In this document: positions 13,212 to 22,200 of the stretch, piece after piece | Numbering within the stretch: the stretch's first letter is position 1 | Layout of the letters: each line of letters opens with the position of its first letter | Origin: Candidatus Arsenophonus triatominarum | Lineage (GTDB): Bacteria; Pseudomonadota; Gammaproteobacteria; Enterobacterales; Enterobacteriaceae | Direction of reading: 5' to 3' | Assembly: GCF_001640365.1 (NCBI RefSeq) | Contig: NZ_LWMI01000002.1 | Location: 1-32,704 of the forward strand | Length of the DNA: 32,704 nt | Program-made: the position numbers and the translations under genes | The notes under the pieces: generated by a model | The model's input: the letters and a program-made list of their open reading frames with translations, nothing else | What the model was told of the DNA's origin: nothing | Databases searched by the model: none

Positions 13212-13326
13212 TGGTTAGGAAATTGAGTTTCACTCAAGGTGAGGAGTAAAAGCCATCCATTATTGCTAAAAGGAGAAAAAATCGGTTTATTGGAACTGTT
13301 GCAGGTCGAATTTTCATCAGATACAC
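13212..13326. other. Unassigned DNA between oriC and the MITE-like element
   Basis: About 115 bp with GC-richer patches (GGTGAGGAGTAAAAGCCATC, AAAGGAGAAAAAATCGG) but no recognisable gene. In enterics mnmG would begin nearby, and no MnmG coding sequence is visible. This is the likely rearrangement junction. Confidence 0.5.
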
Positions 13327-13511
13327 GAGTTTCGCACAGGCTATAAAATTCCAAAAATGGCTTAAAAGCAATGGTTAATTTGCAAGTTACTAAAACGTAT
13401 AAATTTCTTTAAATTACAATAAGTTGCTTTTAATTTATAAGATTTTGTCTATTCATATATTATGCTGAATTAAACTTAAAAATAGAGCGTTTTTTTATTG
13501 GTGCGAAACTC
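13327..13511 (+). repeat. MITE-like element, copy C
   Basis: A 185-bp repeat with the best preserved ends: CACGAGTTTCGCAC on the left (13324-13337) and its exact complement GTGCGAAACTCGTG on the right (13501-13514). It is nearly identical to copy B and to the complement of copy A. The internal inverted repeat TTAAAAGCAA (13362-13371)/TTGCTTTTAA (13424-13433) gives a foldback structure. It lies only about 115 bp from the oriC unwinding region and abuts the IS200/IS605 remnant. Confidence 0.8.
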
Positions 13512-13530
13512 GTGATTTAGCGTTATATCG

Positions 13531-13788
13531 TTAGAGCAATTTGGCGGAGAAGCTGATCATGTTCACTTATTACTAGATATGCATCCTAATATCATGCCAA
13601 GTCGTTTTGTGAATAACCTAAAAACGGTCACTAGTAGATTGTTACGAAAAGAATATTCTGAACATATCAATCGTTTTTATTGGAAACCCGTACTTTGGAC
13701 TTGAGCTTACTGCCTGATTACAGCAGGTGGGGCACCACTTGAAGTACTCAAATCATATATTGAAAAACAAGAAAGGCCAGAAAAATGA
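13531..13788 (+). pseudogene. IS200/IS605 TnpA transposase remnant
   Basis: An 86-codon frame reads as the C-terminal two thirds of an IS200/IS605 Y1 transposase. It has the HUH motif in GEADHVHLLLD, then MPSRFVNNLKTVTSRLLRKE, FYWKPVLW, and the Tyr-bearing segment GGAPLEVLKSYIEKQ. An in-frame TGA at 13702-13704 breaks it, and the N-terminus is lost at the MITE-like element. The hairpin ACAGCTC-TTC-GAGCTGT just after the stop (about 13788-13804) fits the subterminal palindrome at the right end of such elements. Confidence 0.85.
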
Positions 13789-13804
13789 CAGCTCTTCGAG
13801 CTGT

Positions 13805-14032
13805 TTGCTATCCATCTCCCACCTAATGCTAAAAACTCGTTTCACTCGCAATTAACATTCAGGAAGGAGAATTCCGCAAGTTTAGTTAAACAATAAATTA
13901 GCTAACATATATATTATTTTCATTCTTCCCTTATCACCATGAAATAAGAACAGATCGCTTTGTGATCAATGACACATATAAAGAATAAATAATTCCTTAA
14001 TATCTCCCCAAAATGAATATAGGAAACATTCA
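13805..14032. other. murQ upstream region
   Basis: This gap between the IS200-type remnant and murQ holds the candidate CRP site at 13961-13976. In E. coli the MurR repressor gene is divergent from murQ here. No murR sequence is present. Confidence 0.5.
13961..13976 (+). promoter_or_regulatory. Candidate CRP-cAMP binding site upstream of murQ
   Basis: TGTGATCAATGACACA matches the consensus TGTGA-N6-TCACA at nine of ten positions. It lies about 57 bp before the murQ start, with AT-rich candidate -10 sequence between. murQP is catabolite-controlled in E. coli, and an intact crp gene is in this window. Site use is inferred. Confidence 0.5.
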
Positions 14033-14947
14033 ATGACATTAGATCTTAATAAAATGGTAACAGAAAGCCGTAACCCAGCTAGTAACAATATAGATACATT
14101 ATCAACCTTAGAAATGTTGAAAATCATTAACCAGGAAGATAAAAAAGTTCCGATTGCTGTTGAGCAGACACTAACTGAAATTGCGCTTGTTATTGACAAA
14201 GTTGCCTATGCTTTTCAACATAATGGTAGATTGTTTTACAGTGGTGCTGGCACTTCAGGCCGTTTAGGCATTTTAGATGCAAGTGAGTGTCCACCAACAT
14301 ATGGCAGCCCTCGTGACATGGTAATCGGCCTAATTGCTGGTGGACACCAAGCAATTATTCAAGCGCTAGAAAACGCTGAGGATAATCCGCAGTTTGGGGC
14401 TGATGATCTTAAAGCTTTTAATTTCAATCAAAAGGATGTTTTAGTTGGTATTGCCGCAAGTGGCCGCACACCTTATGTAGTGGGCGCGATGAACTATGCT
14501 AAAACGACAGGCGCAACCGTTGCCTGCATTAGTTGTAATCCCAACAGTGAAATGGTCAATATAGCAGATATCGCAATAATACCGATTGTCGGTCCTGAAG
14601 TAATCACTGGCTCCTCACGAATGAAAGCCGGCACAGCACAAAAATTAGTCCTAAATATGATCACTACAGGTGCTATGATACGGATTGGAAAAGTATACGG
14701 TAACCTGATGGTAGATGTAGAAGCAATCAATGCTAAACTTATTGAGCGTCAAAAACATATTGTCATGGCTGCGACAGAGTGTGATCGAACAACAGCAGAA
14801 CAAGCCCTTATTGCATGTAATAACCATTGTAAAACCGCTATCGTTATGATCCTTACCGGCTTTAATGCCCAACAAGCTAAACAAACACTAGCTGACAATA
14901 ATGGTTTTATTCGAGCTGCCTTAAAACAGCAAACTGACTATCAATAA
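14033..14947 (+). CDS. murQ: N-acetylmuramic acid 6-phosphate etherase
   Basis: MurQ cleaves the lactyl ether of MurNAc-6-phosphate to give GlcNAc-6-phosphate and D-lactate, a step in peptidoglycan recycling. The 304-residue length matches E. coli MurQ (298). The SIS sugar-phosphate domain shows [10 protein letters not shown] near residues 70-79 and the active-site ASECPPTYG, with Glu85 corresponding to the catalytic E. coli Glu83. [11 protein letters not shown] and [17 protein letters not shown] follow, with a C-terminal helical lid. TAGGAAAC provides a ribosome binding site. The gene is followed after 21 bp by murP, so the two form an operon. Confidence 0.95.
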   Translation: MTLDLNKMVTESRNPASNNIDTLSTLEMLKIINQEDKKVPIAVEQTLTEIALVIDKVAYAFQHNGRLFYSGAGTSGRLGILDASECPPTYGSPRDMVIGLIAGGHQAIIQALENAEDNPQFGADDLKAFNFNQKDVLVGIAASGRTPYVVGAMNYAKTTGATVACISCNPNSEMVNIADIAIIPIVGPEVITGSSRMKAGTAQKLVLNMITTGAMIRIGKVYGNLMVDVEAINAKLIERQKHIVMAATECDRTTAEQALIACNNHCKTAIVMILTGFNAQQAKQTLADNNGFIRAALKQQTDYQ

Positions 14948-14968
14948 TCGTTTTACAGGAAAAATACC

Positions 14969-16432
14969 ATGGCAAAAATAACTAATGAAATGCTAAGTCA
15001 GATACTGGTGGCTATTGGAGGCGCTAAAAATATTATTCAGCACGGCAACTGTATGACACGTTTACGCATAACGTTGCATGACATACAATTGGTTGACAAA
15101 AATCGCCTCAAACAAATTCCCTGTGTGTTAGGAATTATTGACAGTGATAAACAACTACAAATTGTATTAGGTCCAGGTAATGCTCAAACTGCTAGCGACA
15201 TGATGAAACAATTATTAGTAGACAGCTCTGAGACAGAAACAACACTACCCACTAATAATGATTTGCAAGAAATTGCCGCCGACAACAAAAAACAATTAAA
15301 AACTAAACAAACCAGTAGCATTCATAAATTTTTATCCACTTTTGCCACTATCTTTACCCCGCTCATACCGGGTTTTATTGCCGTTGGTTTATTACTTGGC
15401 TTTGCAACATTAGTCAAACAAATATACTATCCAGCCGGTCTGCCAAGTGAGGCAACACAACAGACTTTTCTTGTTCATTTAATACTTTATATGTCTGTCT
15501 TTAGCAAAGGCCTTTATGCTTTTCTAGGGATCTTGATTGGTTACAATACGCAAAAAGTTTTTGGCGGTTCAGGGATTAATGGTGCCATTATTGCGTCACT
15601 TTTTATTCTGGGCTACGATCCGCACGCCACAACAGGCTTCTTCTCCAATATGAGTACCTTTTTCAATTACCCCATTGATCCTCAAGGTAATATTATTAGT
15701 ATTCTACTTGCTTGTATTTGTGGTGCCTGGATTGAACGACAAATCAGAAAAATTATTCCCGCCAATTTAGATATGATACTGACTTCCGCAATCACATTGC
15801 TGATTGTTGGCGCCATTACTTACACGATTATTATGCCAATTGGTAGCTATTTATTTATTGGTATGTCTTGGCTATTTATTCACTTAAATGACAATCCATT
15901 TGGTACCGCTATATTAGCTGGTCTATTTTTGATCGCTGTTGTTTTTGGTGTACATCAAGGTTTTATTCCGGTTTATTTCGCTTTAATGGAGACACAAGGG
16001 TTTAATCCTCTTTTCCCGATCCTGGCTATGGCAGGTGGTGGTCAAATTGGTGCAACATTAGCGCTCTATATCAAAGCAGCCAAGAATTCTGGTTTACGTA
16101 ATCAGATACAGGGGGCAATTATCCCTGGTTTATTAGGTATTGCTGAACCTTTAATCTATGGGGTAACTTTGCCACGCATTAAACCTTTTATAACCGCTTG
16201 TCTTGGCGGAGCCGCTGGTGGTTTTTTTATCGGATTAGTTGCCTGGTTGGGTCAACCAATTGGCCTCAACTCGGTTTTCGGCCCATCCGGATTAATTGCT
16301 ATTCCACTGATGACATCTACAACCGGGATTTTTAGCGGTATACTTATCTATATTGTTGGCTTACTGATTTCCTATTTATTCGGTTTTATTTTTACCTATT
16401 TGTTCGCTAGTAAAAATGTCGATTTAAGTTAA
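14969..16432 (+). CDS. murP: PTS N-acetylmuramic acid transporter, EIIBC
   Basis: MurP takes up MurNAc and phosphorylates it to MurNAc-6-phosphate, the substrate of MurQ. The 487-residue protein has an N-terminal EIIB domain, with the phosphorylated cysteine in [11 protein letters not shown] near residue 28. A linker (about 85-120) leads to the membrane EIIC domain, which has the conserved [20 protein letters not shown] and [19 protein letters not shown]. coli MurP is 474 residues. There is no EIIA domain, so it relies on another EIIA, the glucose one in E. coli. Its stop overlaps by 4 bp the end of the convergent LysE-type gene. Confidence 0.94.
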   Translation: MAKITNEMLSQILVAIGGAKNIIQHGNCMTRLRITLHDIQLVDKNRLKQIPCVLGIIDSDKQLQIVLGPGNAQTASDMMKQLLVDSSETETTLPTNNDLQEIAADNKKQLKTKQTSSIHKFLSTFATIFTPLIPGFIAVGLLLGFATLVKQIYYPAGLPSEATQQTFLVHLILYMSVFSKGLYAFLGILIGYNTQKVFGGSGINGAIIASLFILGYDPHATTGFFSNMSTFFNYPIDPQGNIISILLACICGAWIERQIRKIIPANLDMILTSAITLLIVGAITYTIIMPIGSYLFIGMSWLFIHLNDNPFGTAILAGLFLIAVVFGVHQGFIPVYFALMETQGFNPLFPILAMAGGGQIGATLALYIKAAKNSGLRNQIQGAIIPGLLGIAEPLIYGVTLPRIKPFITACLGGAAGGFFIGLVAWLGQPIGLNSVFGPSGLIAIPLMTSTTGIFSGILIYIVGLLISYLFGFIFTYLFASKNVDLS

Positions 16433-17031
16433 TGCAACCAAATAAAAGGGATACAAGCGAGTGTAAAAATACTCATTGTAATATTAAAAATAAACCAAGC
16501 ATTACGCCCATGAAGCAGGATGCCGATTAAAGAACCAAAGCCAACCCAGACAAAACCACCGATTAAATTGACAATCAACATAACAAAACTTATGATCAAA
16601 ATCGAGTTAGCGTAGTTATCAGCAATACTATAACTACTAACCGCACCTAACCCCATCATCCATGCTTTGGGATTCAGGAATTGTAATAAACTCACTTGAT
16701 ACCATTTAATTGATTTAGCAACTTTGGACTCTGTATTAAGTTGCATATGGTGGGATGTAGCGAGTTTCCAAGCAAGCCATAATAAATATAAACTCCCAAC
16801 GATTTTCATTATAATTTGTAGCACCGGCGAAAGCAGTAAAAGAACAGCAAGGCCACCAGCAGAAATAAATAGAATACTCTGGATACCTAATATTACGCCG
16901 AACATTAAAGGTATTGAACGCCGCAAACCATACTGAGCACCTGATGACGTAAATAATAAATTATTTGGCCCAGGAGTAATCGCCACAATGAATAAAAAAG
17001 TAAATAACGCAAAAATCAGCCCATAACTCAT
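16429..17031 (-). CDS. LysE/RhtB-family amino-acid exporter
   Basis: This 200-residue, very hydrophobic protein has about six predicted membrane helices. The N-terminal [22 protein letters not shown] is the signature of the LysE/RhtB exporter family, and [17 protein letters not shown] in the middle is also typical. Members export amino acids or their derivatives from the cytoplasm. Similarity to E. coli EamB-like proteins is only moderate, so neither a gene name nor a substrate is given. It is convergent with murP and divergent from yheT. It appears intact. Confidence 0.85.
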   Translation of the reverse strand: MSYGLIFALFTFLFIVAITPGPNNLLFTSSGAQYGLRRSIPLMFGVILGIQSILFISAGGLAVLLLLSPVLQIIMKIVGSLYLLWLAWKLATSHHMQLNTESKVAKSIKWYQVSLLQFLNPKAWMMGLGAVSSYSIADNYANSILIISFVMLIVNLIGGFVWVGFGSLIGILLHGRNAWFIFNITMSIFTLACIPFIWLH

Positions 17032-17131
17032 TTAAGATCCTTTGATTAACTACTATTAATCTTTTTTTCATATTAAAAATAACAATATACTATCAGAATA
17101 TATGTAGAATTAATTATTTAGATTTACAATT

Positions 17132-18106
17132 ATGAGTAAAAATTTTCAACCAATAAATTGGGCTAAAAATCCTCATTTACAAACACTACTACCGCGTATT
17201 GTGAGGAAAAAGCCGCAAATCAAACCGTTATGGCAACGCCTCGAATTACCTGATGGCGATTTTATTGATCTCGCTTGGAGTGAAGATCCTCAATCTGCGA
17301 AGCATAAACCTCGACTGGTCATTTTTCATGGCTTAGAAGGCAGTTTTAGAAGCCCATATGCTCATGGCATGTTAGAAGCGACTAAAAGACGAGGATGGCT
17401 TGGTATAATTATGCATTTTCGTGGCTGTAGTGGAGAACCGAATCGACAAAAACGCATTTATCATTCCGGTGAAATTACCGATGCCCGCTACTTCCTTAAA
17501 TGGCAGAAAACGATTTACGGTCAAGTACCAATTGCCGCGGTTGGCTACTCACTTGGTGGTAATATGTTAGCTTGCTATTTAGCAGAAACCGGACAATATG
17601 CTGATGTTAATGCAGCAGTCATTGTTTCCGCCCCTTTTATGTTAGAACCTTGTTCAATTCGTTTAGAAAAAGGGATTTCACAATTCTATGAACGTTATTT
17701 ACTAAACGGCCTTAAACGTAATGCAACACGCAAACTCATTCGCTACCCTGGTTCATTACCGCTTAATTTGCTACAACTAAAAAAGCTAAAACGGCTACGT
17801 GATTTTGATAATGTCATCACGGCAAAAATACACGGTTTTAAAGATGCAGCGGATTATTATCATCAATGTAGTGCTCTGCCTCGGTTACCGAATATCCGTG
17901 TGCCAACACTAATTATTCATGCAAAAGATGATCCTTTTATGACGCCTGAAGTTGTACCGGATATCAACCAATTACCCGCTAATATTGAGTATCAAATGAC
18001 AGAGCATGGTGGTCACGTTGGGTTTGTTAGTGGCACATTAAAACAGCCTAAAATGTGGCTTGAGCAACGCATACCTGATTGGTTAACCCCACATCTGGAG
18101 CCGTAA
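17132..18106 (+). CDS. yheT: Alpha/beta hydrolase YheT
   Basis: YheT is a conserved alpha/beta hydrolase of the ABHD1/3-like UPF0017 family; its natural substrate is unknown. The 324-residue protein has the nucleophile elbow GYSLGGN (Ser140), the acid in HAKDDPFM (Asp266/267) and the histidine in EHGGHVGF (His295), a complete catalytic triad. Long blocks match E. coli YheT (340 aa), for example YWQRLELPDGDF-like, FHGLEGSFRSPYAHG and HFRGCSGEPNR. The four-base gap to yheU indicates an operon, continuing into prkB as in E. coli. Confidence 0.93.
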   Translation: MSKNFQPINWAKNPHLQTLLPRIVRKKPQIKPLWQRLELPDGDFIDLAWSEDPQSAKHKPRLVIFHGLEGSFRSPYAHGMLEATKRRGWLGIIMHFRGCSGEPNRQKRIYHSGEITDARYFLKWQKTIYGQVPIAAVGYSLGGNMLACYLAETGQYADVNAAVIVSAPFMLEPCSIRLEKGISQFYERYLLNGLKRNATRKLIRYPGSLPLNLLQLKKLKRLRDFDNVITAKIHGFKDAADYYHQCSALPRLPNIRVPTLIIHAKDDPFMTPEVVPDINQLPANIEYQMTEHGGHVGFVSGTLKQPKMWLEQRIPDWLTPHLEP

Positions 18107-18109
18107 TTT

Positions 18110-18328
18110 ATGATCATTCCATGGCAACAGCTAGCAGCAGATACTTTAAATAATTTGATTGAAAGCTTTGTGTTACGGGAAGGAACGGATTATGGTAAAG
18201 ATGAGAAAACGCTGGAAGAAAAAGTTGAGGATATTAAGCAACAATTACGATTAGGAAGTGTTGTGCTTGTCTGGTCTGAATTACATGAAACGATAAATAT
18301 TTTGCCAAAAACACAATTACATTTTTAA
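18110..18328 (+). CDS. yheU: YheU (UPF0270 family)
   Basis: A 72-residue protein of the same length as E. coli YheU and very similar to it ([45 protein letters not shown]). The function is unknown. It starts 4 bp after yheT, and the prkB pseudogene follows after 99 bp, keeping the enteric gene order. Confidence 0.92.
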   Translation: MIIPWQQLAADTLNNLIESFVLREGTDYGKDEKTLEEKVEDIKQQLRLGSVVLVWSELHETINILPKTQLHF

Positions 18329-18427
18329 ATAACTGTATACATCGCTATATAAAAAGAAATTTTACGTTATTGTAATTAATGTGTTAAAACGTTGTGTTAT
18401 CTGAATGCGTAATGGAAGCCACTTATT

Positions 18428-19305
18428 ATGTCAGCTAATCATCCGATCATTGCAGTAACAAGTTCCAGTGGTGCAGGCACCACCACCAGCCTTGCATTTC
18501 AAAAAATCTTTACCCAGTTAAAGCTTTCGGCAGCAACCATTGAAGGTGATAGCTTTCATCGTTATACTAGCCCTGAAATGGATGTTGCTATTCGTAAAGC
18601 TAAAGAACAGAGTCGTCATATTAGTTATTTTGGACCTGAATCCAATGATTTTGGTCTGCTTGAACAAAGTTTAATGAGTATGGCGAAAAGGGACAGGAAA
18701 ACGCCGGCGCTATTTGCACACCTACGATGAAGCCGTCCCTTACAATCTTCAGCCTGGGACTTTTACACCATGGGAAGCATTACCTAAAAATACCAATATA
18801 CTATTTTATGAAGGGTTACATGGTGGGGTTGTAACATCAAAATATAATGTGGCTAAACATGTAGATTTGTTAGTCGGTGTTGTGCCTATTGTTAATCTTG
18901 AATGGATCCAGAAACTGATTCGTGATACATCAGAACGGGGGTCATTCAAGAGAAGCTGTGATGGATTCAATTATCCACTCAATGGGAGATTACATTAAAT
19001 ATATCACCCCACAATTTTCTCGCACCCATATCAACTCTCAACATGTTCCAACCGTTGATACCTCTAACCCTTTTGCCGCTAAAGCAATTCCTTCACCAGA
19101 TGAAAGTTTTATAGTGATCCGATTTAATGGTCTGATCCAGATCGATTTTCCCTATCTTTCATCCATGCTACACAATTCATTTATTTCTTCAATGAACACA
19201 TTGGTTATTCCAGGTGGAAAACTAGGTTTAGCATTGGAGTTAATTATGACCCCATTAGTAAAAAAGCTTGTCACTAATAAAAAAATTATCCATAAAATAA
19301 GCTAA
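18428..19305 (+). pseudogene. prkB: Phosphoribulokinase-like gene prkB, frameshifted
   Basis: The sequence encodes nearly all of the phosphoribulokinase-like protein PrkB (about 289 aa in E. coli), but in four segments of different frame. MSANHPIIAVTSSSGAG...LLEQSL is followed near 18675 by a shift to EYGEK. A second shift near 18690 gives GTGKRRRYLHTYDEAVP...RDTSERG, and a third near 18944 (one extra G) gives HSREAVMDSI to the end. The P-loop also has Ser where GSSGAG is expected (TSSSGAG). The cellular role of PrkB is unclear even in E. coli. High remaining similarity suggests recent loss. Confidence 0.9.
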
Positions 19306-19857
19306 CAACACAGCATTATATTTTTACTTATATCAATTTTTTATTCTTATAACCATATTAAAGTTCAAACTATGCATAAAATTATCTTTTCCGTATATCA
19401 TAATAATCGCGGTAATCTTTTCTAGTTAATTATTTAATAAGGTAATTATATTATAATGTTAATATTTATTTTTGCTATAATTTGATAGCTTATGAAATAA
19501 TATATTATTATTTCGGTTTAATTTTCAAATGTAATATTTACTTTGTCATACTTACTTAATAAACACAATAAAACTAATCAGCTTATTGCTAAAATATAGA
19601 TTATTTGGTCTATACAACATGACTGAATCGAGACAGTAGAGACAGGATGCTTTTATTATGCTACAAAGCAAAAGCACTTTTATATGTATGGTTAAGATCA
19701 ATACCAAAAATTCCGAATCAATATACCCTATAGTTAATATTAACTTTTCCAAACTAAACAAGTTAGTATGCTATGTTAAAATTTTATAAGATAAGCCAGC
19801 CTTATGAAGATTGGTATTTTCATATTTAGGCTGCAATAACATTAGAGGATTAAGCGA
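19306..19857. other. Gene-free region where yhfA is expected
   Basis: About 550 bp, strongly AT-rich, with no supportable gene. In E. coli the OsmC-like gene yhfA lies here, divergent from crp. No YhfA-like sequence is visible on either strand, so it has been deleted or eroded. The last 100 bp should hold the crp promoter. No high-quality CRP autoregulatory site was identified by eye. Confidence 0.5.
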
Positions 19858-20490
19858 ATGGTTTTCGGCAAACCACACACAGACCCGACTCTCGAATGGT
19901 TTTTGTCACACTGCCGTATTCACAAATATCCATCCAAAAGCACTCTTATTCATCAGGGCGAAAAAGCAGAAACACTTTATTATATTGTAAAAGGTTCTGT
20001 TGCTGTTTTGATTAAAGATGAAGAAGGAAAAGAGATGATCCTTTCCTATCTGAATCAGGGGGACTTTATTGGTGAACTTGGATTATTTGAGGAAGGGCAA
20101 GAGCGAACAGCTTGGGTTAGAGCTAAAAGCGCCTGTGAAGTCGCTGAAATCTCTTATAAAAAATTTCGCCAATTAATACAGGTAAATCCAGATATCTTGA
20201 TGCGATTATCAGCACAAATGGCTAAACGCTTACAAACAACTTCTGAAAAAGTCGGTAATCTAGCTTTTTTGGATGTTACAGGCCGTATTGCGCAAACATT
20301 ATTAAATTTAGCAAAACAACCTGACGCGATGACGCATCCAGATGGGATGCAAATTAAAATAACTCGCCAAGAGATAGGTCAAATAGTAGGATGCTCACGC
20401 GAAACAGTGGGACGTATCCTAAAAATGCTAGAAGATCAAAATCTGATTTCTGCTCACGGTAAAACCATTGTCGTTTACGGTACACGTTAA
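19858..20490 (+). CDS. crp: cAMP receptor protein CRP
   Basis: CRP is the global cAMP-dependent regulator of carbon-source genes. The 210-residue protein is nearly identical to E. coli CRP. The cyclic-nucleotide domain (about 10-115) contains [19 protein letters not shown], where the E. coli cAMP-contacting Ser83 is Thr. The C-helix carries [17 protein letters not shown], and the DNA-recognition helix is intact ([22 protein letters not shown]). GAGGATTAAGCG provides the ribosome binding site. Its intact state beside decayed prkB and lost yhfA suggests selection to keep it. A likely target, murQP, lies in this window. Confidence 0.97.
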   Translation: MVFGKPHTDPTLEWFLSHCRIHKYPSKSTLIHQGEKAETLYYIVKGSVAVLIKDEEGKEMILSYLNQGDFIGELGLFEEGQERTAWVRAKSACEVAEISYKKFRQLIQVNPDILMRLSAQMAKRLQTTSEKVGNLAFLDVTGRIAQTLLNLAKQPDAMTHPDGMQIKITRQEIGQIVGCSRETVGRILKMLEDQNLISAHGKTIVVYGTR

Positions 20491-20498
20491 TATTCTAT

Positions 20499-20533
20499 AA
20501 ACCAGTACCTACTTTTATGTAGTGTATTGGTTT
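20499..20533 (+). terminator. Likely crp terminator hairpin
   Basis: Nine bases after the crp stop, AAACCAGTACCTAC pairs with GTAGTGTATTGGTTT around a TTTTAT loop, with one bulge. It is followed by an AT-rich tail rather than a clean T-run. Confidence 0.55.
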
Positions 20534-20702
20534 TATAAACTTATTTATTGTTATTAATATACAATTCAATTATGAATATATAATTACAATAGTAATAAAA
20601 AATCGAATAGCTGAATAATGATACAACTTTAATATGATATTTGAAATTAAAAATAACCGAACTATCTATCATAAAATTTACTAGATAGTCAGAGTATAAT
20701 AA

Positions 20703-21060
20703 TCAAACCTTATTAAGTTTATTTTCCAAAAACGATTTTAATACTACCGCATTATTATGATCTTCATCTTTGCTAGAAAAAAGAAGTATCAAACAGTCCG
20801 ATTATTACTTTAAGCAATAAATGTTGCTAACTATCAGGATTATTTTCTAATTCTTCAAAATAAAGTCGCTTAAATTGAGTAAAATTTGCTGGATATTTAT
20901 GAAACCATTTTCTTAAATCATTTGATGGAGCAACATTTTTATTCCATTCATCATAGCGAAGATCTTGCTTTTTAATACCTCTTGGCCATATCCTATCAAC
21001 CAATACCCGATAGCCATTATTGCCGGTTTTATCCGCATAAATACGTTTACAAATTATCAT
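20703..21060 (-). pseudogene. DUF488 (YeaO-like) protein, C-terminus frameshifted
   Basis: The minus strand starts MIICKRIYADKTGNNGYRVL and continues with the DUF488 core VDRIWPRGIKKQDLRYDEWNK, APSNDLRKWF and YFEELENNPDS, then a TAG (about 20829). The missing end is still visible in another frame just downstream: ILLFSSKDEDHNNAVVLKSF and ENKLNKV, then TGA at 20703. It resembles E. coli YeaO (115 aa), a small protein of unknown function. At least one frameshift near 20800-20830 splits it. The start at 21060 fits the family better than the upstream in-frame ATG at 21096. Confidence 0.8.
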
Positions 21061-21295
21061 CTTTGTACCATTTTTTGATAATAAAAAATTTAACAAAAAT
21101 TTCTTTTATTATGTTTAATAGTAGTCCTTTATCGATGATAAATACAAAAAACATATTTAAATAGATAACTTTCTATATACTGCTTTTCCCCTATTGAGAT
21201 TTACATTTGAAGCAAAATAAAACCTATTTTTCCAACGTTGATAGTTATACTAATCATTGAAATAAATAGCCAGACATGATCTAATTTGTAATAAA
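21061..21295. other. AT-rich spacer between the DUF488 pseudogene and pabA
   Basis: About 235 bp of AT-rich DNA with nothing recognisable. In E. coli yhfK and argD lie between crp and pabA; no trace of either is seen between 20491 and 21295. Confidence 0.4.
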
Positions 21296-21871
21296 TTAAT
21301 ACATTAGAAAATTATTTAATAACTCATGTCCTTGCTCACTCAAGATGCTTTCTGGATGAAATTGGACACCCTCAATAGGTAGTGTTTTATGCCGAATACC
21401 CATAATTTCATCAATATTTCCATCATGTAGCGTCCAGGCAGTAACTTCAAAAGTAGCGGGTAAAGTTCCGGCATCAATCACCAAAGAATGGTAACGAGTA
21501 ACCTGTAATGGACGATTTAATCCTTTAAAAATACCTTGCTGGTTATGATGAATTGCAGATACCTTGCCATGCATTACTTCTCTCGCTTTGACAATTGAAG
21601 CACCAAAAGCCTGACCAATCGCCTGGTGACCAAGGCAAATCCCCAAAATTGGGAGCTTACCGGCAAAATATGAAATTGTATTTAGTGAAACACCCGCCTC
21701 ATTAGGTGTACATGGACCCGGTGAAATAACTAAATGTGTCGGCGCTAATGTTTCTATCTCCGAGATAGTTATTGCATCATTACGTTTAACTACAACATTA
21801 ACTCCTAACTCACACAGATATTGATAAAGGTTATAGGTAAACGAATCATAGTTATCAATTATCAAAAGCAT
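21296..21871 (-). CDS. pabA: Aminodeoxychorismate synthase component II
   Basis: PabA is the glutamine amidotransferase subunit that supplies ammonia to PabB for 4-amino-4-deoxychorismate, the precursor of p-aminobenzoate and folate. The 191-residue protein has the class I glutaminase triad: Cys79 in GICLGHQA, and His172 and Glu174 in [34 protein letters not shown] and [12 protein letters not shown] are typical of PabA/TrpG, and whole-length similarity favours PabA (187 aa in E. coli). The crp-pabA-ppiA order of enterics supports this. It appears intact. Confidence 0.93.
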   Translation of the reverse strand: MLLIIDNYDSFTYNLYQYLCELGVNVVVKRNDAITISEIETLAPTHLVISPGPCTPNEAGVSLNTISYFAGKLPILGICLGHQAIGQAFGASIVKAREVMHGKVSAIHHNQQGIFKGLNRPLQVTRYHSLVIDAGTLPATFEVTAWTLHDGNIDEIMGIRHKTLPIEGVQFHPESILSEQGHELLNNFLMY

Positions 21872-22119
21872 AACTAGCTATCCAAATGATTTTTATAGTA
21901 ATAATTCCTTAATTATGAACTTTGTTATTAAGGCAAACTGTACTGATTATTATACCATAACAATAACGTGGGCTATCATACCATAACCGTAGAAAAAAAT
22001 GGCTTACAAAAATCAATCAAAATGTTTCATTTTAATAAATAAACACAATAATTATAAATGAGAATAATGATAAAGGATTATTATAAACTTCGTTATAATA
22101 TTGACCATAAGGTTTTAAA
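21872..22119. other. AT-rich spacer upstream of pabA
   Basis: About 250 bp with an imperfect direct repeat TATACCATAACAAT/TCATACCATAACCGT at about 21950-21990. No gene is seen. It should contain the pabA promoter. Confidence 0.4.
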
Positions 22120-22200
22120 TTATTTGATGTCATTTCGATAAATTTCACCAAAATATTTAGTTGCTTTATCAAATTTATTATCAATAAGATAATTATCATA
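22120..22200 (-). pseudogene. Metallopeptidase pseudogene, C-terminal piece
   Basis: The last 26 codons of the broken metallopeptidase gene, YLIDNKFDKATKYFGEIYRN then DIK and TAA, lie downstream (minus strand) of IS982 copy 1. Removing IS982 and one copy of its TATCATA duplication joins this in frame to NEVYDN of the middle piece. Confidence 0.75.

Noticed and set aside
8407..13514. The three ~185-bp repeats considered as CRISPR repeats or a conserved structured RNA
   Set aside because: Too long and too widely spaced for CRISPR, in both orientations, with terminal inverted repeats and no spacer pattern; mobile-element origin fits better.
14494..14884. Minus-strand frames inside murQ
   Set aside because: Antisense shadows of a clearly identified gene.
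19552..19761. 69-codon minus-strand frame in the region before crp
   Set aside because: Low-complexity hydrophobic composition from AT-rich DNA and no similarity to YhfA or any known small protein.
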